The notes below the pieces were generated by a model. That model was not told where the DNA came from and did not search any database. It was given only the letters and a program-made list of their open reading frames with translations. A stretch of 64,000 nucleotides of DNA from positions 124,001-188,000 of the forward strand of contig WGMT01000044.1 of NCBI GenBank assembly GCA_016124945.1, read 5' to 3'. The position numbers were made by a program, and so were the translations under genes. This document shows, in pieces, positions 61,281 to 64,000 of the stretch (position 1 is the stretch's first letter; every line of letters starts with the position of its first letter). Origin of the DNA: a bacterium (GTDB lineage: Bacteria; Chloroflexota; Anaerolineae; Caldilineales; Caldilineaceae).

Positions 61281-62279
61281 ATGCAATACCGACAACTTGG
61301 CCGTAGCGGCATTCTCGTGTCGCCCATTTGCCTTGGGACGATGAACTTCGGTGGCCCCACGCCCGAAGACGAATCCATCGCGCTGATCAACCGCGCCATC
61401 GACGGCGGTATCAACTTCCTGGACACCGCCAACTCTTACAACGACGGCGAAAGCGAACGTGTTCTGGGCAAGGCGCTGAAGCAGAACGGCAAGCGCGATC
61501 AGATTGTCCTCGCCAGCAAGGTACACAGCACCGTGGGCAAGGGACCCAACGAAGGCGATCTCTCCCGCTATCACATCGTCAAGGCGTGTGAAGACTCGTT
61601 GCGCCGTTTGCAGACCGACCGCCTCGATCTCTATCAGGCGCACCGTCCTTCGGAGCGGGTGCCCCAGGAAGAGTGGCTGCGTGCCCTCGAAGACCTGGTG
61701 CAGGCGGGCAAGATCCTGCATATCGGCTGTAGCAACTTCGCCGCCTGGCAGGTGATGGAAGGCCTCGCCATCAGCGACAAACGGGGCTGGTCTCCCTTTG
61801 TCAGCGTGCAGCCGCCCTACAACCTGGTGGATCGCCGTATCGAAAACGAACTCGTCCCCGTCTGCCAGAAGTACGACGTCGCCATCATCCCCTGGTCACC
61901 GCTGGCGATGGGCATTGCCGCCGGTAAGTACCCGCCCGGCGAAGCTGCGCCCGAAGGCACCCGCCTCGCCAAAGGACAGAACATGATGGATGTGCGCGCC
62001 ACCGAACGAGGACGCGAAGTAGGCGCCGCCGTTGTGGAAATGGCCAAGGAACGCAACATCACGCCGTCGCAGCTTGCCCTGCTCTGGTGCAAGGATCAGC
62101 CCGGCGTCACCGCGCCCATCACCGGCCCGCGCACCCAGGCCCACCTCGACGACGCCCTGCCCGTCCTCAACATGACCCTGGCCGACGCCGACCGTCCTCT
62201 TTTCGACGATCTCGTCCACCCCGGTACCGCTGTGTCAGATTTCCACAACAGCACGTGGTGGATGAAGGCGCGGGTGTGA
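61281..62279 (+). CDS. Aldo/keto reductase
   Basis: A 332-residue NADPH-dependent (beta/alpha)8 oxidoreductase of the YajO/Tas-like group. Catalytic tetrad: Asp and Tyr in FLDTANSYNDGESE, Lys in VLASKV, His in LYQAHRP. C-terminal cofactor loop ITGPRTQAHLDD. GAAAGAGAAG lies upstream of the ATG. It could reduce an aldehyde or keto sugar in the pathway with the next two genes. Confidence 0.92.
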   Translation: MQYRQLGRSGILVSPICLGTMNFGGPTPEDESIALINRAIDGGINFLDTANSYNDGESERVLGKALKQNGKRDQIVLASKVHSTVGKGPNEGDLSRYHIVKACEDSLRRLQTDRLDLYQAHRPSERVPQEEWLRALEDLVQAGKILHIGCSNFAAWQVMEGLAISDKRGWSPFVSVQPPYNLVDRRIENELVPVCQKYDVAIIPWSPLAMGIAAGKYPPGEAAPEGTRLAKGQNMMDVRATERGREVGAAVVEMAKERNITPSQLALLWCKDQPGVTAPITGPRTQAHLDDALPVLNMTLADADRPLFDDLVHPGTAVSDFHNSTWWMKARV

Positions 62280-62380
62280 CGATCCCCTTGACTTTCCCAT
62301 CTTTCCGTCCGAAACTGATAGGTGGAGGATAGATTGATCCTTGTTCTTTCTCTGATTGAGTGCACACAAAGGAGTGTACG

Positions 62381-63286
62381 ATGACGAGTACTTCTCTGCG
62401 CGGTGTCTGGTCACCCATGCTGACCCCTGTGGATGCGGACTTGATGCCCGATCTGAAGCGAATGGCCGAGTTCGGCCGCTATCTGCTCGACAATGGCTGT
62501 CATGGATTGGTGATCTTTGGGACGACTAGCGAGGCGACGTCCTTTTCTGCCGCTGAACGGATGGCCGTGGTCGAAGGATTGCTCGAAGCCGGTCTCCCGG
62601 CAGACAAATTGGTGATCGGCACAGGCACACCGTCTATCACGGAAACCGCGGAACTGACTGCCCATGCCACGGCTACAGGCGTGGCCGGTGTGATGATGCT
62701 GCCACCCTTCTACTACAAAGGTATGAGCGATCAGGGGCTCTTCGACGCCTTTGCGCAAGTCATCAACCGTGTGGACGATGACCGCCTCAAAATCTACCTT
62801 TACCACATTCCGCCGGTGTCGCAGGTGCCCATCAGCCTCACCCTGCTCGACATGCTGGTGGGTGAATTTCCCGACGCCGTGGTGGGCATCAAAGACAGCA
62901 GTGGCGACTGGAACAACCAGAAGGCGATCCTGGAAGGTCATCCTGGTTTCGGCACCTTTACCGGCAGCGAAATGTTCCTGCTCAACAACCTGCGCCTGGG
63001 CGGACGGGGCACCATCTGCGCCACCGCCAATGTCATCCCCGCCCAGATCCGTGCCCTTTACGACAACTGGCAGGCCGCCGACGCCGAAGACCGTCAGGCG
63101 TCCTTGCTGTGGATGCGCGAAGTTCTTAGCGGCGTGCCAGTAATTCCCGCACTCAAGGCGCTCGTGGCCCAACGCACCGGCGACCCCGGCTGGTTGCGTG
63201 TACGTCCTCCCTTCGTCTCCCTTACCGAAGCGGAGCAGAAAGCGCTTTATGCCAAGGCAGAGAAATCGCTCTCTCCTGTTGCATGA
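62381..63286 (+). CDS. DHDPS/NAL-family aldolase or dehydratase
   Basis: A 301-residue TIM barrel of the dihydrodipicolinate synthase/N-acetylneuraminate lyase family. GTTSEAT (47-53), catalytic Tyr141 in YHIP and Schiff-base Lys171 in VGIKDSSGD. Neighbours suggest a role with keto-deoxy sugar acids (KDG-type aldolase or dehydratase) and not in lysine synthesis. The start at 62381 follows AAAGGAG; an upstream ATG at 62360 lies before that Shine-Dalgarno. Confidence 0.9.
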   Translation: MTSTSLRGVWSPMLTPVDADLMPDLKRMAEFGRYLLDNGCHGLVIFGTTSEATSFSAAERMAVVEGLLEAGLPADKLVIGTGTPSITETAELTAHATATGVAGVMMLPPFYYKGMSDQGLFDAFAQVINRVDDDRLKIYLYHIPPVSQVPISLTLLDMLVGEFPDAVVGIKDSSGDWNNQKAILEGHPGFGTFTGSEMFLLNNLRLGGRGTICATANVIPAQIRALYDNWQAADAEDRQASLLWMREVLSGVPVIPALKALVAQRTGDPGWLRVRPPFVSLTEAEQKALYAKAEKSLSPVA

Positions 63287-63299
63287 GTTAGGTTGTCAT

Positions 63300-63366
63300 G
63301 ATGATGGGATGATGAGATGACGGGGTATCGTGTATCCATCATCTCATCATCCTATCATCTTTTTTT
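63300..63366 (+). terminator. GATGATG repeat hairpin with T run
   Basis: GATGATGGGATGATGAGATGA (63300-63320) pairs with the CATCATC series at 63337-63359; seven Ts follow. It combines the repeat type of 48712-48759 with a terminator tail. Confidence 0.72.
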
Positions 63367-63406
63367 ACCCCACACTACAACGGTTGTACACAAGGAGACC
63401 CCACCC

Positions 63407-64000
63407 ATGCCCTACGAGATGCGTATTGCCCTGGGTCAGTTCAACGAACTGACCGACGACATGCTGACGTACATTCAGCAACTGGGCGCACAGGACTTCC
63501 TCATGAACACGCCCAAATTCCCTGGCGACAAGCAGTGGGAATACGAGGATCTGAAAGCGGCCAAGGATCGTTCCGATGCCGCCGGTTTGCGTTTGATGGC
63601 GCTGGAAAACGTGCCCGTTCCTTTTTACGACAAGGTGATGCTGGGCCTCCCCGGCCGTGACGAGCAGATCGCCCACATGCAGACCACCATCCGCAATATG
63701 GGCAAAGCAGGCATCCCGATTTTGGGCTATCATTGGATGCCCAACTCCGTCTGGCGCACGCAGCCCCCCGAAGTCCTGCGCGGCGGCGCGCTGGGGACAC
63801 GGTTCAACATGGCCGAACATGATCCCAATGAACTGACCCACGGGCGTGTCTTCAGCGCCGACGAAATGTGGGACAACTACTGCTACTACCTCGAACGCAT
63901 CCTGCCTGTGGCCGAGGAATCGGGCGTGACGCTGGCTCTCCATCCGGACGATCCGCCCATGGAATCTTTGGGCGGCGTGGCGCGCATCTTCCACAAATTC
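63407..64000 (+). CDS. Mannonate dehydratase UxuA-like (3'-partial)
   Basis: 198 residues are visible and the frame is open to the window end. MRIALGQFNELTDDMLTYIQ, then GLRLMALENVPVPFYDKVM, GIPILGYHWMPNSVWRT and VAEESGVTLALHPDDPP match the UxuA TIM-barrel family. The HPDDPP metal and substrate region is intact. UxuA converts mannonate to 2-keto-3-deoxygluconate, linking hexuronates (for example released by GH88) to central metabolism. GGAGA precedes the ATG at 63407. Confidence 0.9.
   Translation, partial: MPYEMRIALGQFNELTDDMLTYIQQLGAQDFLMNTPKFPGDKQWEYEDLKAAKDRSDAAGLRLMALENVPVPFYDKVMLGLPGRDEQIAHMQTTIRNMGKAGIPILGYHWMPNSVWRTQPPEVLRGGALGTRFNMAEHDPNELTHGRVFSADEMWDNYCYYLERILPVAEESGVTLALHPDDPPMESLGGVARIFHKF

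Overview
The window reads as a chromosomal segment of a GC-rich, probably aerobic heterotrophic member of the Chloroflexota (Anaerolineae/Caldilineales-like). This is inferred from the mix of features: exported proteins with Thr/Pro-rich linkers and a YLP motif, a CruF-type carotenoid gene, a fused MoaD-MoaE, a Ycf46-like AAA ATPase, GH4/GH88 sugar enzymes and peptide-type ABC importers. It is not proven by a marker gene. No prophage, insertion sequence, integrase or CRISPR array was seen. Intergenic regions are unusually rich in short tandem repeats, mostly heptameric, often arranged as inverted pairs 60-130 bp apart.

Layout. 1-5 kb: the end of an exported beta-helix/SGNH-hydrolase protein, then a coupled pair (unknown protein plus Ycf46-like AAA ATPase) on the minus strand. 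5-8.1 kb: a VOC protein and a molybdenum-cofactor cluster, moeA-moaC-moaDE. 8.2-9.6 kb: a stable-RNA block with RNase P RNA and six tRNAs (Leu, Ala, Gly, Phe, Gln, His), closed by a perfect 27-bp hairpin. 9.6-16.8 kb: a nitroreductase; a transglutaminase/alpha-E/ATP-grasp trio; an aminoglycoside-phosphotransferase-like kinase; a membrane protein; a cupredoxin. 16.9-23.9 kb: a carotenoid/membrane-lipid region. It holds a tight five-gene operon (exported PPC-like protein, small membrane protein, alpha/beta hydrolase, CruF-like hydratase, PlsY), then a CarH-type B12 photoreceptor regulator divergent from phytoene synthase. Both promoters and four copies of a 9-bp motif lie between the last two.

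24-26 kb: an SDR reductase and a GH88 unsaturated glucuronyl hydrolase. 26-35 kb: a signalling island with two large paralogous chemoreceptors (the second ending in a hemerythrin domain), two stand-alone receivers and a receiver-PAS-PAS-histidine kinase. No cheA or cheW is nearby. 35-40 kb: small and poorly characterised genes, including a LuxR regulator with a degenerate receiver and a DCC-like protein with an internal twin-arginine motif and a tail of 12 cysteines. 40-64 kb: sugar and sugar-acid catabolism. It contains a TIM-barrel isomerase, three Gfo/Idh/MocA oxidoreductases, a Dpp/Opp-type importer operon interrupted by a multiheme cytochrome, two GH4 enzymes with the CHSV signature of alpha-galactosidases, an aldo/keto reductase, a DHDPS-family aldolase/dehydratase and the start of a mannonate dehydratase. 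Two toxin-antitoxin loci lie among these: one with a doubly broken MazF toxin and one intact antitoxin-PIN pair.

How the parts work together (inference): the importer probably brings in oligosaccharides or glycosides, not only peptides. GH4, GH88 and the oxidoreductases would process them into hexuronate-type intermediates for the mannonate dehydratase and the aldolase. CarH would couple carotenoid synthesis to light and adenosylcobalamin. The chemoreceptor island probably senses small ligands and, through hemerythrin, oxygen.
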